A stretch of DNA of 64,000 nucleotides from CAZIGM01 sp964538675 (GTDB taxonomy: Bacteria > Bacillota > Bacilli > Tepidibacillales > Tepidibacillaceae). The stretch spans positions 1 through 64,000 of the forward strand of contig CAZIGM010000003.1 of assembly GCA_964538675.1 (NCBI GenBank), written 5' to 3'. Of this stretch, positions 27,202-36,194 are shown in pieces. Below the pieces are notes generated by a model that was not told the DNA's origin, searched no databases, and saw only the letters and a list, made by a program, of their open reading frames with translations. Both the position numbers and the translations under genes were made by a program. Position 1 is the first letter of the stretch. Each line of letters begins with the position of its first letter.

Positions 27202-27813
27202 ATGAAGGATTCAAAGAAATTCTGGAACAAACAAGCAAAGAACTTTAATTCAAATAGTAATCAAGAGATAGATCAATTAATTCTCAAGTCTAAGAAGTAT
27301 TTAAATATCAATGATGTAGTTTTAGACTTTGCCTGTGGGACTGGTGACAGTACGTTTGGTATAGCAAAGATTGCAAAAGAGGTCCATGGCATTGATTTTT
27401 CAGAAGAAATGATTCGGATTGCGCGTCGAAAGGGGGAGGATCTTACTAATATTCATTTTGTGGCAACAACAATAGAGGACAAGAGATATGTTGAAGGGTC
27501 TTTTGACGTCATAATAGCATTTAATATTTTTCATCTATTGGAAGAATTTGATGAGGTAATGATGAGAATATATGGTTTACTAAAACCTAACGGATTACTT
27601 ATTTCGAATACAGATTGTTTAGGAGAGAAGAAAAACCTAATGACTTTAACAATAAATGTTATGAGTAAATTTGGTGTGTTTCCAAGTGTGAAGTCTTTTA
27701 ATTGTATTGAATTAGAAGAAAAGATTTGTTCGGTAGGCTTCAATAAGATGGCGTCAATGATGTCAAGTGATGTGGTTCCAAATATGTATTTAGTAGCAAA
27801 GAAAGCTGAATAG
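27202..27813 (+). CDS. Class I SAM-dependent methyltransferase
   Basis: A 203-residue single-domain enzyme with SAM-binding motif I VLDFACGTGDSTFGIA, acidic motif II VHGIDFSEEMI and motif IV FDVIIAFNIFHLLEEFD, the UbiE/Methyltransf_11 pattern. No neighbour indicates a substrate. The start has GAAGGGATT upstream. A terminator lies 60 bases after its stop. Confidence 0.85.
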   Translation: MKDSKKFWNKQAKNFNSNSNQEIDQLILKSKKYLNINDVVLDFACGTGDSTFGIAKIAKEVHGIDFSEEMIRIARRKGEDLTNIHFVATTIEDKRYVEGSFDVIIAFNIFHLLEEFDEVMMRIYGLLKPNGLLISNTDCLGEKKNLMTLTINVMSKFGVFPSVKSFNCIELEEKICSVGFNKMASMMSSDVVPNMYLVAKKAE

Positions 27814-27869
27814 TATTATTTTGAGGAGGAACTTATGAATTAGCTTTTTTAATAAAGTCTAAAATCAGG

Positions 27870-27905
27870 AGAGTATTTCTGCGCAAATCAGGAATACTCT
27901 TTTTT
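27870..27905 (+). terminator. Terminator after the methyltransferase
   Basis: AGAGTATT and AATACTCT form an 8-bp stem over a 15-base loop, then TTTTTT. Confidence 0.8.
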
Positions 27906-28021
27906 ATTAAGAGATATAGAACAAAACGATAAGAATATAATATATATAAATAAATATTTATTGATAGACGATAAAACGCGTGCTAAAATCAATTTAACAA
28001 TAAATAAGTGAGGGGTTTTTT

Positions 28022-28501
28022 ATGAAACGAGGAACAACATCATTTTTGAAATTAGCAATTATTTTAATTGGACTTCCGGTTCTTGGATTGTGCATATTTG
28101 GTTTACCTGTAATCATGGAAGCGGCAGAATATCAACAAGAGTTAACTAATTTTCTCTATCCTGTTATAATCGTGATGTATGTAGCTGCGATGCCGTTTTT
28201 TGTTGCATTGTACCAGGCTTTGAGACTTTTGAATTATATTGATAAAAATAAAGCTTTCTCGGAATTATCTGTTAGAGTTTTAAGAAATATTAAATACTGT
28301 GCATTCATAATCAGTGTTTTGTATATGGTTGGAATGCCATTCTTTTATCTTATAGGAGAGATAGATGATGCACCAGGTGTTATATTGATAGGACTGATAC
28401 TTATTTTTGCTCCAATTGTGATTGCAGTCTTTGCTGCTGTTCTTGAAAACCTTTTAAAAGAAGCTATAGATATAAAATCAGACAATGATTTAACGATATG
28501 A
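28022..28501 (+). CDS. DUF2975 membrane protein
   Basis: A 159-residue protein with four membrane spans. The pairing RGTTSFLKLAIILIGLPVLG, then YQALRLLNYIDKNKAFSELS and the tail LENLLKEAIDIKSDNDLTI is the DUF2975 pattern. The ATG follows GAGGGGTT. As in other Firmicutes it is followed at once by a small XRE regulator of the YozG type, so the two make a regulator-membrane protein module of unknown signal. Confidence 0.88.
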   Translation: MKRGTTSFLKLAIILIGLPVLGLCIFGLPVIMEAAEYQQELTNFLYPVIIVMYVAAMPFFVALYQALRLLNYIDKNKAFSELSVRVLRNIKYCAFIISVLYMVGMPFFYLIGEIDDAPGVILIGLILIFAPIVIAVFAAVLENLLKEAIDIKSDNDLTI

Positions 28502-28511
28502 GGTGAATACC

Positions 28512-28724
28512 ATGGCAATTATAATTAATATTGATGTAATGTTAGCTAAAAGAAAAATGAGCGTTACAGAACTTTCAGAAAGAGTTGGAATAACCATGGC
28601 TAATCTTTCAATACTGAAGAACGGAAAAGCAAAAGCTATTAGATTATCCACATTAGAGGCTATATGTAAAGCACTAGATTGTCAACCAGGTGATGTTCTG
28701 GAGTATAGTAGCGATATAAACTAA
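28512..28724 (+). CDS. YozG-like XRE regulator
   Basis: A 70-residue helix-turn-helix protein (MSVTELSERVGITMANLSIL, then LSTLEAICKALDCQPGDVLEY). The ATG at 28512 is chosen over the GTG at 28503, because GAGGTG directly precedes it at a normal distance. It is coupled to the DUF2975 gene, whose stop overlaps the ribosome site. Confidence 0.9.
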   Translation: MAIIINIDVMLAKRKMSVTELSERVGITMANLSILKNGKAKAIRLSTLEAICKALDCQPGDVLEYSSDIN

Positions 28725-29254
28725 GGGATAGAGATTTTAAAAGAATTAACGGAAGGTGAAATAATTATTACACTTCCAAAAGATACATGCGGATTTTATG
28801 AGAAGGGATACTATTGAGATGAAGATCAGTTTCTATCTAAATAGAGTATCTGTGACTTAATTAATATCAATCAAAAAAGTCTGTTAGATTAGTGGCAAAT
28901 AAAATTTCAAGTATTTTTTAGCAGAGGATGTCATTATTACAACATAAGTGTAATGCCTACAAACAGTAGTGATGATACAAGGTAAAAACGATAATTATGA
29001 TGAAAAATTATGGCTTAGGGAATAAATAGTAGGTTTAGACCACCTGATATTGTGGTTTGGAGACGAAAAATGAGTAAAAAACGAAGGAGAAACTTCCGTT
29101 TTTGATTTGGACGACAATATTATAAAATGATAAATTTGGTTAGCTACAAAGCAAAACAGCACTAGATTTTAGTACTGTTTTATATCCAAACTTTGCTTTT
29201 CTAAATATTATTGCTTTTATTATTTACATATTTTTTTTTATGTTTTATTTAATA
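28725..29254. other. 530-base region without a clear gene
   Basis: The first 93 bases stay open in the XRE frame (KELTEGEIIITLPKD...), without a start codon or recognisable family, so probably a remnant. Two hairpins follow: one around 29070-29100 (AAAACG-AAG with CTTCCGTTTT) and AAAACAG/CTGTTTT at 29153-29181, which is placed to end the minus-strand cupin gene. Nothing else was seen. Confidence 0.45.
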
Positions 29255-29827
29255 TTAATAGTTATATTTTTCTTCAGCATCCGCTTTGGTTTTATGAACT
29301 GTACCATATGGATGCTGAGGTGGTGCATAAATAGAGTATAATTTAAGTGGTTTATTGCCTGTATTAATTAGATTATGCCACTTACCAGCAGGTATGATGA
29401 TGGCATAATCATCATAGACTTCTTCTTGAAAATCTAACTTATCTTTTCTATTCCCCATTTTAACAAGCCCTTGACCTTCTTCTATACGTATAAATTGATC
29501 AAGGTTAGGATGAACCTCTAAACCAATGTCTTCTCCAACATTGATACTCATCAAGGTGAGTTGTAGATGTTTTCCTGTCCATAAAGCGGTACGAAAAGTA
29601 TTATTTCGCTTAGTAATCTCATCAATATTTACTACAAATGGTTCTGGTCCATAATCCTTTAATTTTGTATATTGTTTTCTATAGTTTGGGTTATAACTCG
29701 GCGTGTTATTCCAATATGGATATGGATACATTCTATAGTAATTATACATATTCTCTGGATAATATAATGATTTATTAATGTGGTAAGGACATGGATATGG
29801 TCTATAACCACTATACATAGTTCTCAT
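29255..29827 (-). CDS. Cupin protein with a Tyr/Pro-rich N-terminus
   Basis: 190 residues. The first 55 are rich in Tyr, Pro and Asn (YRPYPCPYH, YYRMYPYPYW), as in spore-coat proteins. The rest is a cupin barrel: LQLTLMSINVGEDIGLEVHP and LDQFIRIEEGQGLVKMG give the first motif, and YAIIIPAGKWHNLINTG the second. The histidine metal ligands appear partly replaced. It ends with PQHPYGTVHKTKADAEE, common in clostridial cupins. The RBS is AGGAATGAG. Inference: a coat-associated or small-molecule-binding cupin. Confidence 0.8.
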   Translation of the reverse strand: MRTMYSGYRPYPCPYHINKSLYYPENMYNYYRMYPYPYWNNTPSYNPNYRKQYTKLKDYGPEPFVVNIDEITKRNNTFRTALWTGKHLQLTLMSINVGEDIGLEVHPNLDQFIRIEEGQGLVKMGNRKDKLDFQEEVYDDYAIIIPAGKWHNLINTGNKPLKLYSIYAPPQHPYGTVHKTKADAEEKYNY

Positions 29828-30112
29828 TCCTTTCCTAGGTTTTTAAATAATAATATGCGTTATACTTAGAGAAGGTGCTTTTATATATAGGAAAGTTAAT
29901 TTCCAAGAAATAACACATAGAAACATAAATCCTATGAATTAAATAACTTCAATTAGTAAATATGATTTAATTTTTTCATAGCATAATGTAAAAACATAGT
30001 TTATTTGTTAGAATTAGATAAGCTATAATATAAAATGCATTTTGAAAAAAAGTTTATTGATGTAATGAATTAATTTTTTATTCTATAAAGACAATGGAAA
30101 GGTAAGGTTTTA

Positions 30113-30973
30113 ATGAGAATATTTTTAGATTGTTTGCCATGTTTACTTCGCCAAGTGCTTGAAGCATCATATATAACAACAGATGATGAAGTAATTCATG
30201 AGTGCATTATGGAAGAAGCAGTAGATACGCTCAGTAAATATAAACATTATAGTTGTGCACCAGAGATGTGTGAAGCAATGCATACAATTGTTAAGAGGCA
30301 TACAGGTGTTGAAGACCCTTATTCTGAAATTAAATTGCGTGATATATCAGAGGCATTAAAGCTAGAACCAATGATTAGGAATTTTACATTTAGAGAAAAG
30401 AATCAGCTTCTTAATGCATTAAAAGTTTCAGCAACGGGAAATGTAATGGACTCAGCATTATATAAAAACTTGGATATTGAAGCATGTTTGATACAAGAAC
30501 TAGAGGACCCTTTTGCTATATGTGATAAGGATGAATTTGATAAAGATATTAATAAGGCTGAACTAGTATTAATTATTGGGGACAATGCGGGAGAAGTGGT
30601 TTTTGACAAGTTTTTGGCTGAATATCTTTCTTGTAATCATAAAGTTATTTATGCAGTGAGAGATGTGGCCATTATTAATGATGCAACAGTTGATGATGCA
30701 CTTAAAACTGGTATAACAGATTACTCAGAGGTGATTTCAACAGGGTGTGGAATACCTGGCGCAGTATATAAATCATGCAGTGAAAAATTTCAGAATATAT
30801 TTAACAATGCAGATGTTGTAATCAGCAAGGGACAAGGGAATTTTGAAGCTTTATCAGATACGACGAGGGGTATCTATTTTTTACTTAAGGCAAAATGTCA
30901 TAGGATTGCACAGGCACTTGATGTTGAGATTAATGAGTATGTTTTTAAGAAAAACCTGTCTAATAAAATGTAA
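30113..30973 (+). CDS. DUF89/ARMT1-like metal-dependent phosphatase
   Basis: 286 residues of the DUF89 family, called damage-control phosphatases because members remove phosphate from harmful phosphometabolites. It begins with the Cys-bearing CLPCLLRQVLEAS. The metal-binding heart is LVLIIGDNAGEVVFDKF near 160, with downstream VISTGCGIPGAVY and DVVISKGQGNFEAL. Length and motif order suit the bacterial ARMT1-like subgroup. Substrate unknown; stands alone. Confidence 0.87.
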   Translation: MRIFLDCLPCLLRQVLEASYITTDDEVIHECIMEEAVDTLSKYKHYSCAPEMCEAMHTIVKRHTGVEDPYSEIKLRDISEALKLEPMIRNFTFREKNQLLNALKVSATGNVMDSALYKNLDIEACLIQELEDPFAICDKDEFDKDINKAELVLIIGDNAGEVVFDKFLAEYLSCNHKVIYAVRDVAIINDATVDDALKTGITDYSEVISTGCGIPGAVYKSCSEKFQNIFNNADVVISKGQGNFEALSDTTRGIYFLLKAKCHRIAQALDVEINEYVFKKNLSNKM

Positions 30974-31043
30974 AAAACTATAATTAAGTAAATATTAAAA
31001 CTTGTAAAAAATATATTTCAATAATTAAATTACCATTTATAGA

Positions 31044-31136
31044 ATGGCAATGAGTAATGGGATTTTCACTTATTTACTGCATGGCTCAACATTACTTATG
31101 CTTATTGCTTTAGCTGGAATTTTTAGCAACGGGTAA
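31044..31136 (+). CDS. Possible 30-residue membrane peptide
   Basis: ATG-started reading MAMSNGIFTYLLHGSTLLML plus ten residues, with one hydrophobic segment. No ribosome site is convincing; it may be debris of the gene whose 3' end lies at 31259-31495. Confidence 0.2.
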   Translation: MAMSNGIFTYLLHGSTLLMLIALAGIFSNG

Positions 31137-31258
31137 TACATTAGTTTATGGCTATTGTGGTAAAACGTTCTCTTGAAGACAAGAGAGAGTAAGTGCTTTT
31201 TATGGAGTAATTATTTTTTAGATTTTTTAAAGCAATAAAGTTTTTATGAGGTGTTTTT

Positions 31259-31495
31259 GGAGCAGGTGCCATAAATACCGCCGCATTCAGAACAGCGGGG
31301 CATGCAATAGGTACTGGTCATATGCGTGAGCATGCGATGGTTTGTTCTGATTATGCGATCAAAACTATTGAATTGTTAACAAATGGAGACATGGATCAAA
31401 TCTCGGCTGTTCGAAAGTGGCATATTGAGGAACTGAAAAAAATCCTTAGCGAACAAAAACAGATAAACTGTAAAAATGGAGGAGTATATGAGTAA
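31259..31495 (+). pseudogene. 3' fragment of an unidentified protein
   Basis: Open from a stop at 31247 with no start, reading GAGAINTAAFRTAGHAIGTG, then HMREHAMVCSDYAIKTIELL and a charged tail. Codon use is good and the sequence looks protein-like, but I do not recognise the family. Its stop overlaps the ATG of the next small gene. The upstream 200 bases carry stops in every frame, so the N-terminus has been lost. Confidence 0.5.
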
Positions 31496-31640
31496 AGAAA
31501 AGGGTAAAAGTGGAATAGGAAGAGGAACAGGTAAAAAAGGATGGAATCGCTGGCAGGCTAGTGCTAAAAAAGCAAAGGGTGTAAAACCTTATAAAAGCAA
31601 GGGTGTTAAGCACCCCACAAGTAATAATGATGATGAGTAA
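31488..31640 (+). CDS. Very basic 50-residue protein
   Basis: MSKEKGKSGIGRGTGKKGWN, then RWQASAKKAKGVKPYKSKGV and an acidic end NNDDE. It has a good GGAGG site and overlaps the preceding fragment's stop. Fourteen lysines and several Gly suggest nucleic-acid or ribosome binding, but this is composition only; no family is recognised. Confidence 0.55.
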   Translation: MSKEKGKSGIGRGTGKKGWNRWQASAKKAKGVKPYKSKGVKHPTSNNDDE

Positions 31641-31653
31641 AAAAGAGAAAAAA

Positions 31654-31680
31654 GAGGGGTCAGGCTTGAATTATTTACTT
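31654..31680 (+). repeat. REP-like motif, copy 1
   Basis: AGAGGGGTCAGGCTTGAATT and following bases. A near copy lies inverted at 35694-35721. The GGGGTCAGG..TTGAA wording resembles REP half-sites linked to RAYT transposases; no RAYT gene is in the window. Confidence 0.5.
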
Positions 31681-31881
31681 ATTAATGATGTTAGCAGAAG
31701 ATTAATATGGAGAGAAACACATATACTTTATCTAAAGATTTTCAGCTGACGAAATAAAATACAAATGGATTGATTTTTCTTATTTACCTTGTTTTATATA
31801 CTAATTCAAGTATTGAAATATATCATATGACGTTGTATATGTGCATTAAACAATTCTTTTTTGTTGAGAGGTGACCATATT

Positions 31882-32475
31882 ATGAGAAAAAACTTAACGG
31901 AGATGACCAATGAAGAATTGTGGGAGTTGTTTCCGATTGTTTTGAGTGAGCATGATACAAAATGGAGAGGAAATTACTTAAAGGAAAAAGTAGTTTTGGA
32001 GGATATTATTGGGCAAGAGAACATTATTAGAATTAGTCATTATGGAAGTACTTCTGTTGAAAATTTAATAGCAAAACCAACAATCGACATTCTTATTGAA
32101 ATAAAAAATGACACAGATATTTCCAAGTTAATATCATATATGGAGTTAAATGAATACATATATTGCGAACAACCCAGTAATCCAGCACCGCATATGATGT
32201 TTATGAAAGGCTACACTCCTCAAGGGTTTAAAGGACAAGTTTTTCATATCCATATTAGATATAGTGGTGATTGGGGAGAATTATATTTTAGAGATTATTT
32301 GTTAGCACATAAAGATATAGCTGATGAATATGGAAAATTAAAACTTGAATTAAAGAAAAAATATGAACATGATAGAGATGGATATACTAATGCAAAGTCT
32401 GATTTTATCAAGAAATATACTGAATTGGCGCGTGAAGAATTTAAGAACAAATATAATCCAACAGTGGACCATTAA
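31882..32475 (+). CDS. GrpB family protein (UPF0157)
   Basis: About 197 residues with the nucleotidyltransferase-like core of GrpB/UPF0157: RISHYGSTSVENLIAKPTID is the GS(T)SV...KP.ID signature and FHIHIRYSGDWGELYFRDYL the second half. Function is not established; some members are fused to dephospho-CoA kinase. The ATG at 31882, eight bases after GAGAGGTG, is better than the TTG at 31861. A strong terminator overlaps the stop region. Confidence 0.88.
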   Translation: MRKNLTEMTNEELWELFPIVLSEHDTKWRGNYLKEKVVLEDIIGQENIIRISHYGSTSVENLIAKPTIDILIEIKNDTDISKLISYMELNEYIYCEQPSNPAPHMMFMKGYTPQGFKGQVFHIHIRYSGDWGELYFRDYLLAHKDIADEYGKLKLELKKKYEHDRDGYTNAKSDFIKKYTELAREEFKNKYNPTVDH

Positions 32476-32512
32476 TTCAAAAAAGTAATTGAAAAATGGT
32501 CCACTATTTTAA
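32463..32512 (+). terminator. Terminator of grpB, also a repeated element
   Basis: AGTGGACCATT and AATGGTCCACT make an 11-bp perfect stem. The loop TAATTCAAAAAAGTAATTGAA is nearly the same as in the element at 38413-38460. Confidence 0.75.
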
Positions 32513-33030
32513 TGTATTTTTCAACACTTGTTTACTGATTAGAGGTCAGAGTCTAGTAAACTTGGTTATCCAAGAAGGAAAGCTTGCTGCAAGGGGAATT
32601 GAAAATATCTAATGGATAAAAGCATGAGTATATAGCTAAAAGGATTTTCGGTAAAAAGTGCTAATTCGATATAAATTGATAGAACTATTATGGTCACTTT
32701 TTATTTAAGTGATCTTTTTTGACACTGCGTAATAGATGAATTAAAGAGTAAAAAGAAGTGATATTAAATTAAAAAAACCAAGAAATAATTTTGAAAATGA
32801 AAGAGAACCTATCAATTGTAATTCCAAAGATATGCAGTTATTTCGGAGATAAAGAATTTGAAAATAGTATAATCTTTACAAAATAAATAAAATTTTCACA
32901 CAAAGAAAGTTATCAAAATGAAATAACTAAGGATTTGTGAAAATTATCATGGCTGGACTTGCTATAGCTATGGGTGTTACAATCTTGCTTCGTCGATAAA
33001 GAGGTTTTACAAAAAACACTAGTATCTATT
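32513..33030. other. Relic region without an intact gene
   Basis: Contains a reading SLVNLVIQEGKLAARGIENI to a stop near 32611, resembling oxidoreductase C-termini. A terminator follows at 32692-32720 (GGTCACTT/AAGTGATC, six T). Near 32949-32998 is a 16-residue hydrophobic tail, MAGLAIAMGVTILLRR, like the membrane end of a surface protein. None has a usable start; I regard them as remnants. Confidence 0.4.
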
Positions 33031-33060
33031 TAGGAGAAAGATTTATCTTTCTCCTAATTT
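33031..33060. terminator. Hairpin after the MacB-like gene
   Basis: TAGGAGAAAGA and TCTTTCTCCTA, perfect 11-bp stem with a four-base loop; 68 bases beyond the minus-strand stop at 33128, probably ends the ABC transcript. Confidence 0.7.
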
Positions 33061-33127
33061 TATAGATATAGCTAGAAATACGATTTTAAATATAACTCAA
33101 GCATATCCGCTTTGCATTCTGTTTAGT

Positions 33128-35464
33128 TTACTCTGCTCTTAGTGCTTCAACAGGGTCCTTCTTTGCTGCCATTTTCGCAGGAATGGTACCACCGAGCACA
33201 GTAAGTGCAAGGCTAATTAGGATTAATAAAATAGCATGAAGTGGGTTAAGTTGTGCTACATTTTCTAAATCTGCTAAATTTTCAATAACAATGTTGATAG
33301 GGAATACTAGCAGTCGTGCAATAACGATTCCAAGAGTACCGGAAAACACACCAATAATAAATGTCTCCGCATTAAACACACGGGTAATGTCTTTCTTCCG
33401 AGCGCCTAAAGCTCTCAGCACACCAATTTCCTTGGTTCTTTCCAAAACGGAAATGTAGGTTATGATACCCACCATGATAAGGGATACAATCAGAGAAATG
33501 GCGGCAAATGCGATCAACACCAAGGTAATAGCATTCATAATACCTCCTGTCATTTCTGTAATCGTACCTGCTAAATCTGTGTAAACAACTTTGTCGGTTT
33601 CGGATTTACCCTCATTATATTCATCCAAATAAGCAACAATTGATTCTTTTGCATCAAAATCTGTTGGATAAATAGAAATCATGTACGGGGTGGTAGTAGC
33701 ACCCAATGCGGACATAATCGTATCCTTTGAAGACATACCAGTAGGATTGGTCATATCAACGGCTGTATCAAGGGGCTCACCGCTTAATACGTTGAAGTCG
33801 CTACTTAGCTGTTTAATTACGACATCTGAATTAATCGCGTCATCGAGAATAAACTCTGCCAGTTCATCTGAATATGCAAAACCTGCAGGAAGAAGAGAAA
33901 TCTCTACATCCTCTTTGGCTCTTAATATGCCAACAACATTTAGTTTGATAGCATTTTTGTTATTATACATATCAATCAAGTTGTTTGGGTCCCCATTAAT
34001 CGTAAAGAAATTACCGTTTGCTTTGTAAAAATCGTTATTGAGAATGACCTTAAATTCATTTCCAATAATATTATCAAAGGCAATACTATCTGCTTCATAT
34101 TCCAATCCAAAAGTTTGTAAAATAGGTTCTTCCACACCATTTTTGTTGTCTACAACCAGAATAATATCGTTCAAACCTGTAGGATAGGAGCCAGCTAGTA
34201 CGTCATAATTTTTTTCCAAATAATTGAGACTCTTATCGTCTAAGGATTTTGGATAGGAGGTAAAACTCATAGGATTGGTATTCACTATGGTTGCAACATC
34301 ACCTTGTTTCTTCAGCAAGTTTATGTTGAGCATTCTTGTATAGGATATTCCTGATACAAGAGCGGGATTAATATCCTCTATATATTTCATATATTCTTCG
34401 GTAAAGATATTAGTATGTATTATTTTTTCTGCCATAGATTCAATTGGATATATTAACTTATCCTTAGGATATGCATCCTCATCAGTAGAGATCCCAAGCA
34501 TGGAACCTTGATCCTCCAAACTCTGTTGATCTATCTCGGTGGATGTTTGAGAAATCATAATAGGAAAAGTGGAAAGTGTACCAGATTCAAAGTTTTTAAT
34601 TTGCTTATCAAAACCATTGGACAGAGATAAAATTAAAGCAATGCCTATGATGCCAATACTAGATGCAAAGGCTGTAAGAAAAGTTCTGCCTTTTTTTGTT
34701 TTGATATTGGTTAAGGACAACTTCAAAGCCGTTAGATAGCTCATCTTGGTTTTTTTAAGTTTGTACTGTGAATTGATCTCTTTATCCGATAAAGGATTAG
34801 AGTCAGAAACTACTTCACCATCTTCAAACTCAACAATTCTATCAGCATAGGTATGAGCCAGCTTTGAATTATGAGTAACCATGATAACAAGTTTATCTTT
34901 GGCAATTTCTTTAATCAAATCTATAATCTGTACACTGGTTACAGTGTCCAAAGCACCAGTGGGCTCATCTGCTAAAATAATATCAGGATCGTTAGCCAAG
35001 GCTCTAGCAATAGCAACACGTTGCATTTGACCACCCGAAAGCTGATTAGGCTTCTTATGGATATGTTCAATTAGTCCAACTTTTTCTAGCACCTCGAGAG
35101 CTTTTTTTCTTTTAGCTCCAGCAGAAACACCACTTAAGGTCATTCCCATTTCTACGTTATCAATTACTTTCAAATGGGTTATTAGGTTATAGCTTTGGAA
35201 AATGAAGCCCACACTGTTATTGCGGTAGGCGTCCCAATCCACACCCTTAAATTCTTTGGTAGATTTTCCATTGATAATCAAATCACCGCTGTCATAATGA
35301 TCAAGTCCACCAATAACGTTTAGACATGTCGTTTTACCAGAACCACTTGCTCCGAGAATAGCGACAAATTCATTTTCTCGAAAATTTAAATTGATTCCGT
35401 TTAAGGCAACTTGTTTAAAATCCCCAGTAGTGTAGCTTTTATTAATATTTTTTAAAGATAGCAT
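33128..35464 (-). CDS. MacB-like ABC transporter, fused ATPase and permease
   Basis: A 778-residue exporter half with its ATPase at the N-terminus. Walker A GASGSGKTT, signature LSGGQMQRVAIA, Walker B IILADEPTGALD and switch MVTHNSKLAHTY lie within the first 215 residues. One membrane span is near 262, a long extracytoplasmic domain runs to about 625, and three C-terminal spans include the FtsX-type ERTKEIGVLRALGARKKDI. Members export peptides or respond to envelope-active antibiotics. The gene starts overlapping the end of a TetR-like remnant, so it probably once stood under TetR control. Confidence 0.9.
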   Translation of the reverse strand: MLSLKNINKSYTTGDFKQVALNGINLNFRENEFVAILGASGSGKTTCLNVIGGLDHYDSGDLIINGKSTKEFKGVDWDAYRNNSVGFIFQSYNLITHLKVIDNVEMGMTLSGVSAGAKRKKALEVLEKVGLIEHIHKKPNQLSGGQMQRVAIARALANDPDIILADEPTGALDTVTSVQIIDLIKEIAKDKLVIMVTHNSKLAHTYADRIVEFEDGEVVSDSNPLSDKEINSQYKLKKTKMSYLTALKLSLTNIKTKKGRTFLTAFASSIGIIGIALILSLSNGFDKQIKNFESGTLSTFPIMISQTSTEIDQQSLEDQGSMLGISTDEDAYPKDKLIYPIESMAEKIIHTNIFTEEYMKYIEDINPALVSGISYTRMLNINLLKKQGDVATIVNTNPMSFTSYPKSLDDKSLNYLEKNYDVLAGSYPTGLNDIILVVDNKNGVEEPILQTFGLEYEADSIAFDNIIGNEFKVILNNDFYKANGNFFTINGDPNNLIDMYNNKNAIKLNVVGILRAKEDVEISLLPAGFAYSDELAEFILDDAINSDVVIKQLSSDFNVLSGEPLDTAVDMTNPTGMSSKDTIMSALGATTTPYMISIYPTDFDAKESIVAYLDEYNEGKSETDKVVYTDLAGTITEMTGGIMNAITLVLIAFAAISLIVSLIMVGIITYISVLERTKEIGVLRALGARKKDITRVFNAETFIIGVFSGTLGIVIARLLVFPINIVIENLADLENVAQLNPLHAILLILISLALTVLGGTIPAKMAAKKDPVEALRAE

Positions 35465-35652
35465 TATAAATCCTCCTTTAACATTCCACGTTTTAAAATG
35501 GTTATTTTATTTTTATATTCTTTTAATATTTCGTCCTTTTCCTCAATATTAAGGAAGATATCTACTGTGGACTTTTGTGTGACATAAATCAACATATCTA
35601 TAATATCATAGATATCACTTGAACTTTGTAGATTCAAACTTCTGGTGTCCAA
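35464..35652 (-). pseudogene. Probable TetR C-terminal remnant upstream of the ABC gene
   Basis: Reads DIYDIIDMLIYVTQKSTVDI, then NIEEKDEILKEYKNKITILK and ends RGMLKEDL, one base into the transporter gene. The helical end resembles TetR ligand-domain tails, usually encoded directly before such transporters. The frame is open for another 80 bases upstream but merges with a REP-like motif and has no start codon or helix-turn-helix. The TTG at 35652 is not a credible start. Identity as TetR is inference from context. Confidence 0.5.
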
Positions 35653-35693
35653 ATAAGGATTACACCAATAAAAGTAATGATTTAAAAAGAAGA

Positions 35694-35721
35694 AAGTGAA
35701 TATTTCAAGCCTGACTCTTTT
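35694..35721 (-). repeat. REP-like motif, copy 2 (inverted)
   Basis: On the minus strand AAAAGAGTCAGGCTTGAAAT then ATTCACTT, matching the copy at 31654-31680 with few changes. Confidence 0.5.
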
Positions 35722-35793
35722 ATAATAACTAATAGACTATACGGGAAATTGTTGGAAAGGTTTCATCTCATATCTCTTAGCTGCTAATAGATG

Positions 35794-35837
35794 TGACACT
35801 TGTCATTTTTGACACATGACAATATGTCATATATAAT
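35794..35837 (+). promoter_or_regulatory. Consensus SigA promoter with embedded palindromes
   Basis: TTGACA (35809-35814), 17-base spacer, TATAAT (35832-35837): a full consensus. The spacer holds ATGACA-ATA-TGTCAT (35816-35830) and just upstream is TGACA-CT-TGTCA (35794-35805). Two like palindromes over one promoter fit a TetR-type repressor, and the N-terminus of one is encoded next. Confidence 0.7.
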
Positions 35838-35878
35838 TATGATTGGTGTCATATAGAAAAGAAGTGTTTAGCTTGCCA

Positions 35879-35947
35879 ATGGAGACCTTCTTCAATTTAC
35901 CACGGAAAAAAAGGAATAAGATAGTTGAAGCGATTAAAAATCACTGA
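35879..35947 (+). pseudogene. TetR N-terminal remnant
   Basis: 22 codons, METFFNLPRKKRNKIVEAIK then NH and TGA, matching the leader of TetR regulators (FFNLP..KR..II.AA). The expected helix-turn-helix does not follow in any frame. It lies 42 bases after a consensus promoter. Confidence 0.6.
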
Positions 35948-36194
35948 CTGCATGGTGTTTGGAAGAATTGCTGGAGAAAAAGTAGCAAATAGATCTAATC
36001 TATCTTATAATTAGGTTGAAAGAACTATCAAGTATAGGGAGTTATCCTCTAATCACTTAAATTTGGTCTTACTTACTTATTTCGAAATTTTGGGGAGATA
36101 CTCCTTTTTTATGTCTTGAAAACATTAAGGGACATGGAGTTCGCTTTTGGAAATTGATTCAAATATACAAAATAAAAAAAAGAAGGTTAACTAA

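Noticed and set aside
32545..32611. Oxidoreductase gene end (SLVNLVIQEGKLAARGIENI)
   Set aside because: Only about 20 residues, no upstream domain; kept as a remnant note and not called as a gene.
35948..36060. Second-frame reading after the TetR remnant (GRIAGEKVANRSNLSYN...)
   Set aside because: Protein-like but broken by a stop and not matching a TetR helix-turn-helix or any family I know.
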